Shown piece by piece: positions 1 to 10,999 of a stretch of 64,000 nt of DNA. The DNA is from Rhynchopus sp. YZ270_cl-10 (lineage: Eukaryota > Euglenozoa > Diplonemea > Diplonemida > Diplonemidae), in NCBI GenBank assembly GCA_964035575.1, contig OZ037876.1, positions 806,001-870,000 of the forward strand, in the 5' to 3' direction. Below the pieces are notes generated by a model. It had not been told where the DNA came from, did not search any database, and saw only the letters and a list, made by a program, of their open reading frames with translations. Made by a program: the position numbers and the translations under genes. Within the stretch, counting starts at the first letter, position 1, and the number at the start of each line of letters is the position of its first letter.

Positions 1-1358
1 ATAAGAGATGCCACATCTCTTATTCGCCCCCCCCCCAGTAACCGAAATGAAAAAAAGGAGAGAAAAAAAAAGAATACAGAATGGTGAAGAGGGTGAGGGG
101 ATGGGTGAGGGTAGTTTGCTGTGGGCATAACATTTCCAATTTAACCTTTTGCAATCAAAAACGCAAAAAAAAAGGGGGGATGAAGTTAAACGGGGCAAGG
201 GTGATGGGCACTTTGCCCAACAGTTCGTTCCATGACTGTTACTTTTAAACAGACATTTTTTTTTCGTGTGTGAAAGGAATGATACGGTACGTTACCTTTT
301 TAAAAAAAATCCGTTTTCGGAGTTTAGTCCAGAAAACACTCTCAAGAAAAAGACCTCTTATTTTTTTATTGCCTCTTCCATGAATACAGTACTCCCAAAT
401 ATGTTTTGCAAAAAAGTCGCCAAATTAACGCAAAAAATCTCCCCCAAAAATGCGCTGAACTTTAATTTGGACGCCAATTAATTTTGAGCACTGTATTCGC
501 AAAGGACAGCTGTCTCCTACAGTATATGTGGAGTACGCCCCCCTTTTACGCACAGATTTGCACCACCGACTGTGGTTACAAAAAAAAACTGTGGTTGTTG
601 ATGCAGGCACCAACCACAGCAGACCAAAAAACATTTTTTCCCGCCCCCTCCGGTCTTGAGGCGGAATTCTCGCACCCACCTCCAGCTAATCAAAAATATG
701 CCGTAAGGCACTTCGGGTACCCCAATCACTGAGATAAAGGGTCACGAAGGGGGTATAGTGGCTGTGTATGTGTTAACAGAACAAAAGATGAATGAGCCCT
801 CAAACCAGGCACGCATTGCATCTAAAATGGGGGTGGGAAACTGAAAAGGTGTTGCTGTGGATTAGAAGGGACTGAAATGACATACTTTGGGCTCAGCAGG
901 ACACCTAAAAGAAAACTAAAGAGTGATGGTGCAAAAAACTAAACTTTTTTTTTGGTGTTATAGACAGAAGCGTGTCCTGCCACAAAAAAAACAAAAACAA
1001 AAAAAGTGGTGCGGGAAAGGGAAAGGGACATATTGCACACAAGGAGCAAGACACACGCCCCCCTTATTAAACTGATTCTACACATCAGCAGTATCCTTAA
1101 TCAGTGTGTGGAACACCAAAGGATGTGCTGCACTGTACGAAAACAGCTGATTTTTTAGTTTTATTTTTTTTTGTTTTTTGTGACTATTTTGGGTTTGCCC
1201 TCCTCTGCCCAAAAAGACTTATTTATTTACCAACTAATCTTTCCACCAACTGGGAAAAGAGCTGTACTCAATGTGAGGGGGTTTTTTTAATACAATGGCC
1301 ACCAATCGGATGCATAGTAACACGGTCCGTAAAGAAGATCAAGTACTTCCAAACCCTC
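1..1358. other. AT-rich intergenic DNA, no gene seen
   Basis: No reading frame here looks like a real protein; the short open frames are low-complexity. The stretch is rich in A and T homopolymers and has a few C or G runs. A short word shared with a dispersed repeat family (TGATGCAGGCACC) occurs near 600-613. Confidence 0.5.
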
Positions 1359-2773
1359 TTAACCCTTTACGGACCACGACCGATTTTTTCGATTTGCTAG
1401 GATCTTCTCTCCCGTAGGTAAAATGTGATCTGATGCATATTTTTGATCGTACCTGGCCGCAATTGAAAGATTTTGAGCAGATCTTTCAAATGGAGCAGAA
1501 ATCGAAATAAAATGAGAAAAATGGAAAATGGAAAATTGAGGAGAGCTGATATTTTTTTCTGAAAATTTTGAAGAAAAAAATTATTCCGGCTGCGCACCTG
1601 TTTTTTCGGTTTTCGAAAATGGCTTTATTTGAAAGATCGGTTCAAAATCTTTCAAAAGAAAAAAAAATCGATCAAAAAGTCCTAGTAGATAATGTCTCAC
1701 TGCATGGAGAGAAGGTACCAACCAACTACATATACCGTAATTGTACAGAGGTTGGACAGTACAAAAGTTGGGGCTTTTGGGACTTTTGGCCAACTTGGCA
1801 TGGTGCTGAACAAAGGTGAACGCCGCATCCCACGCACATGTAATCTGTTTTCAGACGCCTGTTTCCCAAGCAAGAAGAAGTTGTCGACCAACACCCTCCT
1901 GCCAGTGTCTCTGTACCTTGACCGTGTTGATATAGATTTTGTACCCCTCCCTGTGGCTTTCCGTACCCTCCCGCCGAAATTTCGAAGGGACCCTCCGAAA
2001 AAATTTTTTTTGGTCGCGAAAATCGGTCCAAAAACGGTCTAGATTGCCCCATGCGTGGCATTCCGGGCAATTTGAGGGCAATTTGGCGTGCAAGAGCCAT
2101 GTGTGGGGCACCATGTGCCCCCATGCTGCACCCCTTATACAGGGTTTTTACAGGCAAAAAATGAAAAACGACAGTCGGGCACAAAAAGCCACGGATCGGG
2201 GCACAAAGTTACATCCCACCCTCCCTTGGCCCTCGGGACTCCTTTCGGGAGGTCAGGGCTTCCCTCGGGCCTTCGGCCCTCGGGGAGCCCTGACCTCCCT
2301 CAAGGGTCCCTCGGGCTTTGGCGGGAGGGAGGGAAATAACCATTCTGTACAATGTTCCTCAAAAGACAAAATGCAATAAATACACGGAGAAGAGGCACAT
2401 CCAGTTCAGGGTCAGGAACTGCAACTACGCGTGTTACTTTGCCCAGTCGCGGGTATTTTCCATTATTTTAGTTTCGTTCTGAAGACCGTACAAAATGGTT
2501 CCCTGCACACCAAAGTTTGAATCCTCTGATGACTCAAGCGCGTCAGAATGGTACATTATTCCCCAAAAATGACCCAAAATACCCTATTATGTGATAATGC
2601 CGGGTGTGGATGAGAGGGGATGAGAGCGTCAAAAAAAATCGAATCTTGCGTCTTTTGAAAGATTTCGCACAAAATCTTCTCATTTAAAAAAAAAATCTTC
2701 AAAAAGTCCTAGTGGAAGCCAATTTAGGTGGTTGCGTGGACATATATGTCCCCTCTGGTCCTTAAAGGGTTAA
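1359..2773. mobile_element. piggyBac-type DNA transposon, degraded
   Basis: The element is bounded by TTAA at 1359-1362 and 2770-2773. Next to these are inverted ends TTAACCCTTTACGGACC (left) and GGTCCTTAAAGGGTTAA (right), which match at all but one position. A TTAA target with CCCTTT ends is the hallmark of the piggyBac superfamily. On the minus strand around 1790-1860 a short peptide with the pattern C-x2-C-x4-C-x3-C (MCVGCGVHLCSAPC) resembles the C-terminal cysteine-rich zinc domain of piggyBac transposases. No long transposase frame remains, so the copy is non-autonomous or decayed. Subterminal sequence is full of GAAAGATC/GATCTTTC words, possibly former transposase-binding repeats. A GC-rich stem (about 2247-2300) lies inside. 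Confidence 0.75.
2247..2300. repeat. GC-rich hairpin inside the piggyBac-type element
   Basis: GGGAGGTCAGGGCTTCCC pairs with GGGGAGCCCTGACCTCCC around a GGGCC-TTC-GGCCC tip. It is the most stable-looking stem in the left 6 kb and is far more GC-rich than its surroundings. Confidence 0.6.
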
Positions 2774-4152
2774 TTAGTGATCACGGTACTACGCATCTAA
2801 CAGGTGCACCCGAGCCTCCTGTTTTGAAACAAAAAAAACAGGAACACACGTTGTTCATGTTAAAGGTATCTGATAGAGAGTAGATATTGCACAAACAGGC
2901 AAATGCACTATTCTAAAAGGCTGCCAAAGGGGAAGTGGGAAGTTCTTGTGTAAAAAGTGACTCTGCAAAAAAAAAATAATTTTGACTTGAAATACAAAGC
3001 CTTCTCGTGATAGTGCTAAAAAAGGTGAAAAAGCAAATTCATATACTTTCAAATAAAATTTGAAAGCATTAGGGAAGTGTATAAAAAACAACAACAACCC
3101 ATCTTTTTTTTTTAAATTCCTTGTTGCAAAAATGTGAAAGGGGAAAAATAAACTGTTTCCTTGCATAAATTGAAACTTTCAGTAGATTGGTTTCGAACTT
3201 TTACCCTGTTTCAGTCTTAAGAATTATACAGTAGTATTCAAAAGGGTAGACATCTTCAGTAATTCCCCTTTATATGGTGGGTGAAAGTTATGAAACCGAT
3301 GTTCGTGTGAACATTTGGTACCTTCTACTAAAGCCTTTTTTTTTTTTTTTGGGTAGGGGAAACACACATAAAAGCAAAAAAGTCTCGTTTTCTTTTTATC
3401 TATTTACAGGTAAGTCCTGTATGCTGCACCGGAGGGTTAGATAACCTAAAAAGTCCTGGCTTTGATGGCTGCCGTGTATACGTAAAGTATTCCGTGCAAT
3501 AATGCTACCAATCCAAACAAATATCTACACAGCCACCGTACTGTGTAACACTCAGTATACACCACACAATAAACATCAAAAATTGAAAATATAACTCGTT
3601 TGTTTTTTTTTTCCATAAAAGAAAAAGCTTTAACTTGCCGTGAAAAAGATAAAAATTGGGAGGAAGAGGCTCAGTAAAAGCAAAGAAAATTTTTGTAAGA
3701 CGAATGTGCCTATCGCACGCACACTTACTTACACCAAAGTACAGCTGACTGAAAGCCTGGTGAGGGGTAGTGATTTGTGATATTATGCACAGCAACATAG
3801 GTGGTGCTGTGGCTGGGGAGATGGGGGATGGGGGTTTGGTTTTTTTTTTTCTTCGAGAGTTTCGACAATCACCTGTCCGAGAACGGGTTCTGTACACAAG
3901 GTCGCCCGAAGGCTAATGAATTTCAAAGAGCATAGATGTAGTTCATCCTCAAAGAAATCTCTTTTTTGTTCTCACTCCCTCTCGTCTCTCCACGGGAACG
4001 CAACATAAAAATAGCAGGATCGGGTAGGTAAGTAAAGTTTAGTTGATTGCACAAATCCTCCTGAGGGATGATTTGGCGACCGTACCCGGTAATACAATTT
4101 CTCCTTTAAAGCAAGCTTCGAAGGAATAAAAAATGAAAAAAAAAAAAGGTCA
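2774..4152. other. Intergenic DNA with dispersed repeats, no gene seen
   Basis: No convincing coding sequence. It holds a copy of the CGACAATC repeat (3861-3913) and fragments resembling other dispersed families (AAATACAAAGCCTTC near 2990; GACGAATGTGCC near 3700), amid homopolymer tracts. Confidence 0.45.
3861..3913. repeat. Short dispersed repeat, CGACAATC family
   Basis: The copy reads TTCGACAATCACCTGTCCGA, then GGGTTCTGTACACAAGGTCGCCC. It shares this framework with copies near 23925, 25286, 51907, 53041 and 62331. It follows a T-run, so the opposite strand ends in an A-tract, as in a retroposed copy. Confidence 0.6.
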
Positions 4153-4160
4153 GTCCGCTG

Positions 4161-4746
4161 CATGGGTGTTCCTAAGACGGAATACGAATACCACTTTTGG
4201 GATCGTGCACTTTTTTTTCTACAGGGATTCCCTTAGGGAAGAAAAAAAAGAGCAGAAGGGTAACTAAGAGACTTTAGAACGGTCTTTTTCACTGAGTGAG
4301 GTGCCCGCGAACTGGGATGGAATGAAACAACACAAAAAAGACATTTTCCCCGTTGTAGGACGAACCCTCAAATAAAAATTTCGCCTCCGGCGGACACCCC
4401 CTTTCTTCCACTGTGTACTGTGTACTGTGTACTGTGTACTGTGTACTGTGTACTGTGTACTGTGTACTGTGTACTGTGTACTGTGTACTGTGTACTGTGT
4501 ACTGTGTACTGTGTACTGTGTACTGTGTACTGTGTACTGTGTACTACTATGCGGTTATGCAGCCACGCCAATTTTTTTTAATGGTACCACCGCTGAATGC
4601 TCGGGTCACCAAAAATTCAAATAAGACCAGTTTTGGGGTGTTTTGACCCTGTTTTTGACCCCCAAAGGGGAAGCCCACCCAAAGAAAAATAGTGGAATAC
4701 GGACCCGATTTTCTCCCGAAAACCCCCGGAATACGGAACACCCATG
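4161..4746. mobile_element. hAT-like non-autonomous element carrying a 7-bp array
   Basis: The ends are inverted: CATGGGTGTTCC at the left and GGAACACCCATG at the right. They are flanked by an exact 8-bp direct repeat GTCCGCTG (4153-4160 and 4747-4754). An 8-bp target duplication is characteristic of the hAT superfamily; the first five bases CATGG differ from the hAT consensus YARNG at the third position. There is no transposase frame. The middle is a tandem array of GTGTACT (4411-4545). The exact target duplication suggests a fairly recent insertion. Confidence 0.75.
4411..4545. repeat. Tandem array, 7-bp unit GTGTACT, about 19 copies
   Basis: A perfect head-to-tail array inside the hAT-like element at 4161-4746. 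Its complement AGTACAC is the same unit as the much longer array at 21041-21622 in a different element. Confidence 0.95.
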
Positions 4747-4958
4747 GTCCGCTGCCTCTTTCGACCCAAGCCTATCGTGTTCACAATCTTTAATAAAAAA
4801 AATCGAAACAGACAAAGGCGAGGCACTCCTTCTCCTGCGACTTACAAAGAAATACATCGACAGAAAAAAAATTAGCAGCAAAAAAAACAATACCGACAGT
4901 AGTAAAAAAACGGTAAGAGGGGAGGTAGGCATTCGGTATCATTGGTAGTGCTACTTAC

Positions 4959-5062
4959 AGTAAGACAACAAACATCGGAAGGGGGTAAAAAACCCTCCTT
5001 GGAGTTTTGACATCCCAAAAATCCACCTTAGTTTTTACCCCACCGGTGTTTGTTGTCTTACT
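4959..5062. mobile_element. Small inverted-repeat element (MITE-like)
   Basis: AGTAAGACAACAAACATCGG at the left is mirrored by CCGGTGTTTGTTGTCTTACT at the right, with a further GGGGTAAAAA match inward. It is about 104 bp with no coding capacity. No target duplication was identified. Confidence 0.55.
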
Positions 5063-5091
5063 TTAGATTTTAAAAGAGAACAGATGGAATA

Positions 5092-5125
5092 AGGATGGTC
5101 TAAGCTTCTCATGATTTAGTCATCA
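5092..5125. repeat. Short dispersed hairpin repeat, CTAAGC family
   Basis: The copy reads GATGGTCTAAGCTTCTCATG, then ATTTAGTCATC, so CTAAGC can pair with the downstream TTTAG. It is a diverged copy of the family described at 26112-26152. Confidence 0.5.
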
Positions 5126-5372
5126 ATAAAAAGTGATGAAAGAAGGAAAGAAATATTTGTGGTTGGGACATCAGTTGTTTTTTGAGGGGGCTCCCCGTTC
5201 ATTCGTTTCACCTTTTATGAAGTCAGATCTGGGACACAGGCAATACGTCTTTTTTTGTTATTTCTTTGGTTGTTGTGGTTTTTGGCTAAAGGTTTTATTA
5301 GTGTAGCTGGCATGGCAAGTCTTTTCACTGTTGTAGAAACAATGCAAAATTTGTAACAACCAAAAAAAAAAA

Positions 5373-6320
5373 ACATCAGTCCTATTCGTGGTCATTTACC
5401 CCCCCCCCTTTGGGTCGGTGAACCGGAAATTTTGGAAATAAGGGGGTAAAATAAGGGGGGGGGGGGGGGGGTAAATGAGGGGGTAAGGGGGGGGGGGGGG
5501 TAAATTACCATGTTATGGGTTAGGTCATGTTTTTGGGTGGGAAGGGGGGACTTTTTCATACACGGTGGGGTAAAATTTTGCACAACACAGTGTGACGACA
5601 CATGCTCTCATGACAAATGTGTCATCTGAAAAAAATTCCTCACTTCCTTGCGACATCGCAAGCAGTCATGCATCATGGATCCACATCATCCACATCATCT
5701 TTCTGCCCGTGCCTGAACCATGACTGGTCAGGGATCACGGTGTTGCCTCAGATTCCGTGAGGTGTCCCAAACGTATCGCCCACGCAGCACAAACGTACCC
5801 ACCTGCACCCATCTACCTGCACACGTGATGTAAAACAGGGTGAAAGATTATTTGCACTTTACCCCTTTCCTCATTTCGAGCTTGTCTCCAGCTTCAAATC
5901 AGACGAGTCCTACAGTCTCCGGATGTACGACCCGCTGAACACATCAGCCCCTCCCAGCAAACCATAAAACAAAACAGGTATGCGCTGCACTAAGTGAAAC
6001 TATTACCCCATAATTACACGCCAGGTGGTGTTTTGCCACTCGTTCCCTGAACCCCCTCGCTTCGCTCGTGGGTTTAGGTCACTCGTGACAAAACACCACC
6101 TGGCGTGTTGCGGCGATAATTACCCAAAAATTACCTGGTGGCTGGTACTTTACCCCCCCAGGGGGGTAAAGTACCAGCCACAACAGGGTATTATAAGGGG
6201 GGGGGGTAAATTACCATGTTATTTTGGCCTGAACCGTTTTTTTCTGAAAAAGGGGGTAAAATAAGGGGGGGGGGTAAATTTAGGGGGGGGGGGGTAAATG
6301 ACCACGAATAGGACTGATGT
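5373..6320. mobile_element. G/C-tract nested-hairpin element
   Basis: The outer ends are a perfect inverted repeat of at least 28 bp, ACATCAGTCCTATTCGTGGT at the left and ACCACGAATAGGACTGATGT at the right. Runs of A on both sides could be an 8-bp target duplication but are ambiguous. Inside are TTTACC/GGTAAA words next to long C or G runs, and two further hairpins. One is about 6017-6110, with ACGCCAGGTGGTGTTTTG arms and a CCTCGCTTCGCTCG tip. The other is about 6141-6184, GGCTGGTACTTTACCCCCC against its complement. No protein is encoded. Confidence 0.7.
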
Positions 6321-6632
6321 AAAAAAAAAAGGTGTCTTTTCGCCCAAAAAATTCTGACAACATTTTTTTTTTTTGAAAGGAAATGATGAAATTGATACTG
6401 CGCTAAATCTTTTATAAGGCAAATTCACAGGAAAAAAAATGATGAGAAAAAAAATATCTCCACACGAAGGAAAGAAGGGAAAGACATAGAAAAACACAGC
6501 ACATTTAAAGACTGCCTTTTTTTCACACTTAATATTTTAAAACTGCGTTGGTAATCTGAATCGGAAGAAGTCTAAAACTCAATCAAACACCATCACAAAA
6601 CAATCCTTTCTCTCTCTCTCTCTCTTTTTTTT

Positions 6633-7412
6633 TCAACGAATCCTGAGCAGCCGCAACACCACAGAACATGCCCAGGCTAGCTGCGAGAGAAGGAACACAC
6701 AGAGCACCCCGATCTGCCGGAACGCCTTGCGCAGGGCGACCCGGGAGGTGTCGTGGAGGGACTGCTTCAGCGGGGTGTTTGCATAGTTTTGGAGATACGC
6801 TGACACGACGGAATGACCATGGAGTGTTGCGTACATTTCCGCTGTCCATCCATCACCGTCACGGATGGCTACATTGGCGCCTGCTGAGACAAGAAGCACT
6901 ACCATGTGCATATGACCTTTCTGCGCTGCCACTATCAAACTGGTGTCGTGTGTTTCTGGGTTGACAAAATCGACCTCTGCACCTGCTTCAAGGAGGCTCG
7001 CGATGGAGCCGCTCCGGCTTGAGTTTGCTTGCTCCCAGAGCATGCGGCCTCGGTCGGATTCGCTTGCGTCAAGCTGCAAGCTGAGCAGGTCCGAATCGCA
7101 GGGAGAAACAGAGAGACTCCTCTTCAGGTCCGCCTCCCGCCACCCCAACCCCCGACGATGCAGGATCTGCTGCGCCAGCGACTTTCCTCTCACCACCTCC
7201 GCCCGCACCACCTCGCCATACGCGCCACTCACATTGCACACCTTCTCCTCATCGTGCGTATAGTTCCCTCCGGCATTACCTTGCAACGTGAAAAACCCCT
7301 CCCTCAGCCCCCAAGCATCCTGCACGGCGTGCTTCAAATCCTTTACAGTTGCATCAGAGGGAAGCACAATAGGGCACGATGCATGTGTAGAGACTTGCGT
7401 TTGTATTTCCAT
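6633..7412 (-). CDS. Ubiquitin-like/ankyrin-repeat protein with C-terminal membrane segment
   Basis: The gene encodes 259 residues. The start ATG (7410-7412) was chosen because upstream sequence is non-coding and a pyrimidine tract ending in CAG lies 14 bases before it. Residues about 1-60 resemble a ubiquitin-like fold (PSDATVKDLKHAVQ, then GFFTLQG). Residues about 140-210 form two to three ankyrin repeats, with typical TSLIVAAQKGHMHMV and LLVSAGANVAIRDGDGWTA words. Residues about 235-256 are a hydrophobic segment (IGVLCVFLLSQLAWA) next to the basic C-terminus RLLRIR, as in a tail-anchored membrane protein. The role is unknown; ankyrin repeats imply protein binding at a membrane surface. It lies 532 bp downstream of VAC14 on the same strand. 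The domain calls are by eye; the ankyrin call is the firmer one. Confidence 0.75.
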   Translation of the reverse strand: MEIQTQVSTHASCPIVLPSDATVKDLKHAVQDAWGLREGFFTLQGNAGGNYTHDEEKVCNVSGAYGEVVRAEVVRGKSLAQQILHRRGLGWREADLKRSLSVSPCDSDLLSLQLDASESDRGRMLWEQANSSRSGSIASLLEAGAEVDFVNPETHDTSLIVAAQKGHMHMVVLLVSAGANVAIRDGDGWTAEMYATLHGHSVVSAYLQNYANTPLKQSLHDTSRVALRKAFRQIGVLCVFLLSQLAWACSVVLRLLRIR

Positions 7413-7944
7413 AAGGAGAGAAAGACTGTGTAGGGAGGAAAGGGGAAGGGGGGTGTTCTGGATGGGTGTATGATTTTTGGTGGAGTGTGTGAAGAGGTCG
7501 CGAAGAAAGAAAGGTTGAAATACAAAGCCCTCGTGTGACAGTGGTACCAGAACGAAAAGGTGAAGATGCATGCGCCTTACGTGCATTGTTACACATTTGG
7601 AAAGAAAGATGTGTGTTCATACGGTCCCGTTGTAGGGCATAGACAATGAAGAGAAGGGAAAAGAGGAACATAAAAAAGAGGGGTCATTTTGTTCTGTGTC
7701 GAAACGTTTCCTATTCCTTCGTTTTTTTCAGTATTTTTGTTGGGGGGTTTGTGGGGGGTATTTTTGGTTTCACTAATTAAAAAACTTAATATCCTGTAGT
7801 GGCACACGGGAGAGAAACAGAGAGAAAGAAGACTTGAAAGATGCATGGGCCTCACGGGCACGCGACATCTACAGAAAAATAGAACATGGAACAGCAGACT
7901 ATCACACAAATGCCTTTTAAAACCCCTGGGCATGTCTCTAAGGT
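7413..7944. other. Intergenic region between VAC14 and the ankyrin gene
   Basis: No coding sequence seen. It contains the leader of the ankyrin gene, with a CCTCCCTACACAG pyrimidine-AG site just upstream of 7412. It also has words from dispersed repeats (GAAATACAAAGCCCTCGTG near 7518; GAAAGATGCATGGGCCTCAC near 7838). Confidence 0.5.
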
Positions 7945-10528
7945 TTACTGCTGTGGTTGTTGTTGCTGCTGCTGTGCACCCCCAGACTTCACGAATTGTT
8001 CTTTTTCCAACTCCACCTTCTTGTAGTGCGTGAGGAGGTCGTCCCTGTAGTGTAAGTATTGAAAGAGAAACAAACTTTTGGTGAACCTACCTCTCTGTGC
8101 TTGGTCGCACAAAGGGTAGTTTCCTCTTCTCTCGTTAAGGACAATAACACATACCATGCTACGGTACAAGGGTCAGGCTTGGTTCCTTTCCGGGCCACCT
8201 GATGTTGTTGTGTTTGTTGTATTGCTAACAAAAATGCATACCATATGATTGAGATTGCAAAGTGTGTTCACTGACTTGAGTCTTTTGTGCAGGTCATCAA
8301 AGGCATTTGACTGTGGCAACAGCATCAAGAGCCCGAACAATGTTTTAACTAAGAACGGGTTTTCTTCCGGCTCTAGCAATGCCATACGGATGTAGGTGAA
8401 CACTGGTGACTCCAAGAGCTGAATCAGCTTATCGATTTGAACAAGCATTGATACGGTCAGCTCCATATCGCCGAAGACCCTCATTAGCTTGTACGCATGT
8501 TCGTAGGCCCTACTGAGAAGGCACAACGAGACAAGCGAGATAGAGTTGTATGCCCAGCAGTGGTACAGCCCTGTGAAGAGCTCCTTGGCCTGCTCGTCTT
8601 CGAGCCCCCTTTTCAGTATATTACGGAGGGGGAGCAGGTCAGGGGACGTAAGCAGGATCATGTTCAGGTTCGTCACGAGGGAGGCCACGAAGCCGATGTC
8701 GGGTACACGCATAAGGATGTTCGCAAGGTTTGCGAACAACGTGGCAGGCGGTGTTATCCGAGCCAGTGTCTTGATGATGAAGCCGCCCCTTTGCATATGT
8801 TTGAAGCAGTCTGCCTGCAACAGCGATATGAGATCACTCAGGAAGCGTTCAAACTCTGCACCTCCGGGCGCAATCAGGGCAAGAACCTGAAGAGAAAGCT
8901 CGACCACCTGGTCCGAAGAGTCGCCCAGCAACTCAAGCAGCTCAGGCAGAAGACGTTCAAAGGAGGACGCAATGAGCTCGGGGTTGTTGTCGAGGACCAT
9001 GCGGAGCCACTCCAGGGCGCTGCACTTCGTCGCAATCTCGCCGCTCTTCAGCGACACCGTGAGGGTGTCAAAGATGTTCGGGAGGACCTCCTTTGCCTCC
9101 CCCTCGAGCTCCTCGCTCGCACTCCGCGCTGCCTCAAACAGCGACGCAAGACGGTCATTCGCACGCGCCGCCTTTGTCCGAATCTCCTCCTCCCGATCCG
9201 CCATGCAAATGACCACCACCTTCATCATCTCCGGGATGAACGGGATCATTCGGTACTGACTCAGAAGGAGCATCTCCATCAGCCACGTCAGCGCTGTGGA
9301 ACGTGTCTTCTCATCGTTCGATTTGCACGCCTCAATCACAATAGAGGCAAGCTGCGCCCAGTTGACAGACTTCTCGTCGGACACCATATTCTTGAGTCGG
9401 TCCATGTACGCTGCAAGAAGCTTCTCGGCAAGGCCAAAGATCTTCTTGTCGTTGTCCGAGAGCATGTTGAAGACGCCGCCCAGGAACTGTGGGAGGTGGC
9501 CCTGCTCTACGAGGTTCACGTTTGGTGCGTTGTCGAGGAGAATAAGCCAGTTGAGGACGTACTGCCTTATGCGTGGCTTGGTCGCAAGGACGTACTCGCG
9601 GATGGTGCGTACAAAGAGGTCTACGTTGAACTCCTTCGACTCTGTTGCGATGTCACGCAGAATGCTGTCCAGCGTGTCAGAGGCGTTGATCACCTATGAG
9701 TTTGTTGTGAAAGGTACAAAAAAAATGTGAAGGGGAAACTGCAGCAACGTGGGGGAGGGTGTGTACTGTACCTGTCTATCGTTGTCCAGCTTCAGCGCGC
9801 ACATTCCCTTAAAGATCTCCGCAAACTTCACCAGAAGCAACCCCCTGGCGACCTTTGCAATATTGTACAGCGCCTCCACTGCGTGGTACCGCACGTTGGG
9901 GTCCTGGTCGTTGAAGAGCTCTAAGGTGGCCTCCACGAGTTCGAAGACGTACTGTGGAGGGGGAGGGGGAGGGGGGCAAAATACAAAAGGTGTCAAAGTG
10001 ATACTGCAAAACAACATGAAGAAAAAAGATGAGAGGAATTGATGCGACAACGCATAACCCAATCAGGCCTGCGTGGTGGAAGCATGAATAGTGTTCACCA
10101 CACACCCAACCTTTGTCAACCATCAGATGTCGAAAGAGGCTGGCCTTTTTTGCGTCAATATGATGCTAATCACACTGTGTGCAAATGTACAAACACCATG
10201 GAAATATTCAAAAACACGTTAAATCACTAATACACGAATAAAGAGTGTTGCTAAAAAGGAAGCATACATCACTAATGTTGTCAGGGCTGAGCGCAATCGC
10301 CACAGCCGTGATGGCGAGGAGCCCTCCCTTCCTGTAGCTCGTCTGGATGGAGTGGTTGAAGCTCTTCTTCAGCTGCATGACGAGGGTGTGGATGCTTGAG
10401 GTGTCGTTCTTCGCTATGTACTCTGCCACCTTCCTGTCAATCTCTGCCGCCCCACGTCTGCGGGTGTCATACTTACCATCACTTAAAAGCTTTGCCGCCT
10501 CTTGGCCGATCAATGAAATCTCGGCCAT
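7945..10528 (-). CDS. VAC14: VAC14, scaffold of the PIKfyve/Fab1 complex (five exons)
   Basis: VAC14 is a HEAT-repeat scaffold on endolysosomal membranes that holds Fab1/PIKfyve and the phosphatase Fig4 together to control PI(3,5)P2. Exons on the minus strand: 10268-10528, 9772-9951, 8242-9693, 8155-8198 and 7945-8044, predicting 678 aa (human VAC14 is about 780). Phases join exactly. Donors are GTATGC, GTACAG, GTATGC and GTATGT; acceptors end in CAG or TAG. Similarity runs the whole length: KSFNHSIQTSYRKGGLLAI near the start, the HEAT segment with NVRYHAVEALYNIAKVARG, VNWLILLDNAP-type helices, and the C-terminal LLMLLPQSNAF. The 44-nt fourth exon is supported because it restores WDDLLTHYKKVE, matching the conserved C-terminal tail. 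The protein ends in a short glutamine-rich stretch. A CTGCAG site before the ATG could accept a spliced leader. Confidence 0.93.
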
Positions 10529-10999
10529 TTTTTAATCTGTGTTTACCCTTCTCCTGCAGATACAAAAACATTGACGATAATTCAAAAAAAATCTGAAAAA
10601 AAAAATCTTCCCTAGCGTCTACTTTATTCTGAGGGGAAGAGCGGGGAAATTCAAAAGGGAGGAGGAAGGGGGTGGGCTAGCACTATACTGAGAACCTCCA
10701 CCGCACCGGAAGGGCGATGCAAAAGAATTAGGGTTGACTCAATGGGGAGAAAAGAAGAAGGCTTTGACTAAAAAAAATATGCCTCTCACACACATCCAAT
10801 AGAAGGATAATAACCGAAGAAACTTCTCTGCACTCTTTGCGGCATTTAACAAAAAAACTGCTGTCACGCAAATGAATATTCCAAAAAAAAAAAAGTGAAG
10901 TCGATAACGCAAACATCTCTAGGGTGCAGGGCACTCCATCAGAAACCTCGGGGAAAGTATCACCCCATCCTCATCACCCCTGGACCGAACACCTTTTCC
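10529..10999. other. Intergenic region upstream of VAC14
   Basis: No gene seen. A pyrimidine-rich leader with CTGCAG and ACACAG sites lies within 50 bases of the VAC14 start. GAAGTCGATAACGCAAACAT near 10895 resembles the GAAGTTGATAGTGC dispersed repeat family. Confidence 0.45.

Noticed and set aside
8497-9699. Plus-strand 400-residue frame
   Set aside because: Antisense to VAC14 exon 3, which is firmly identified.
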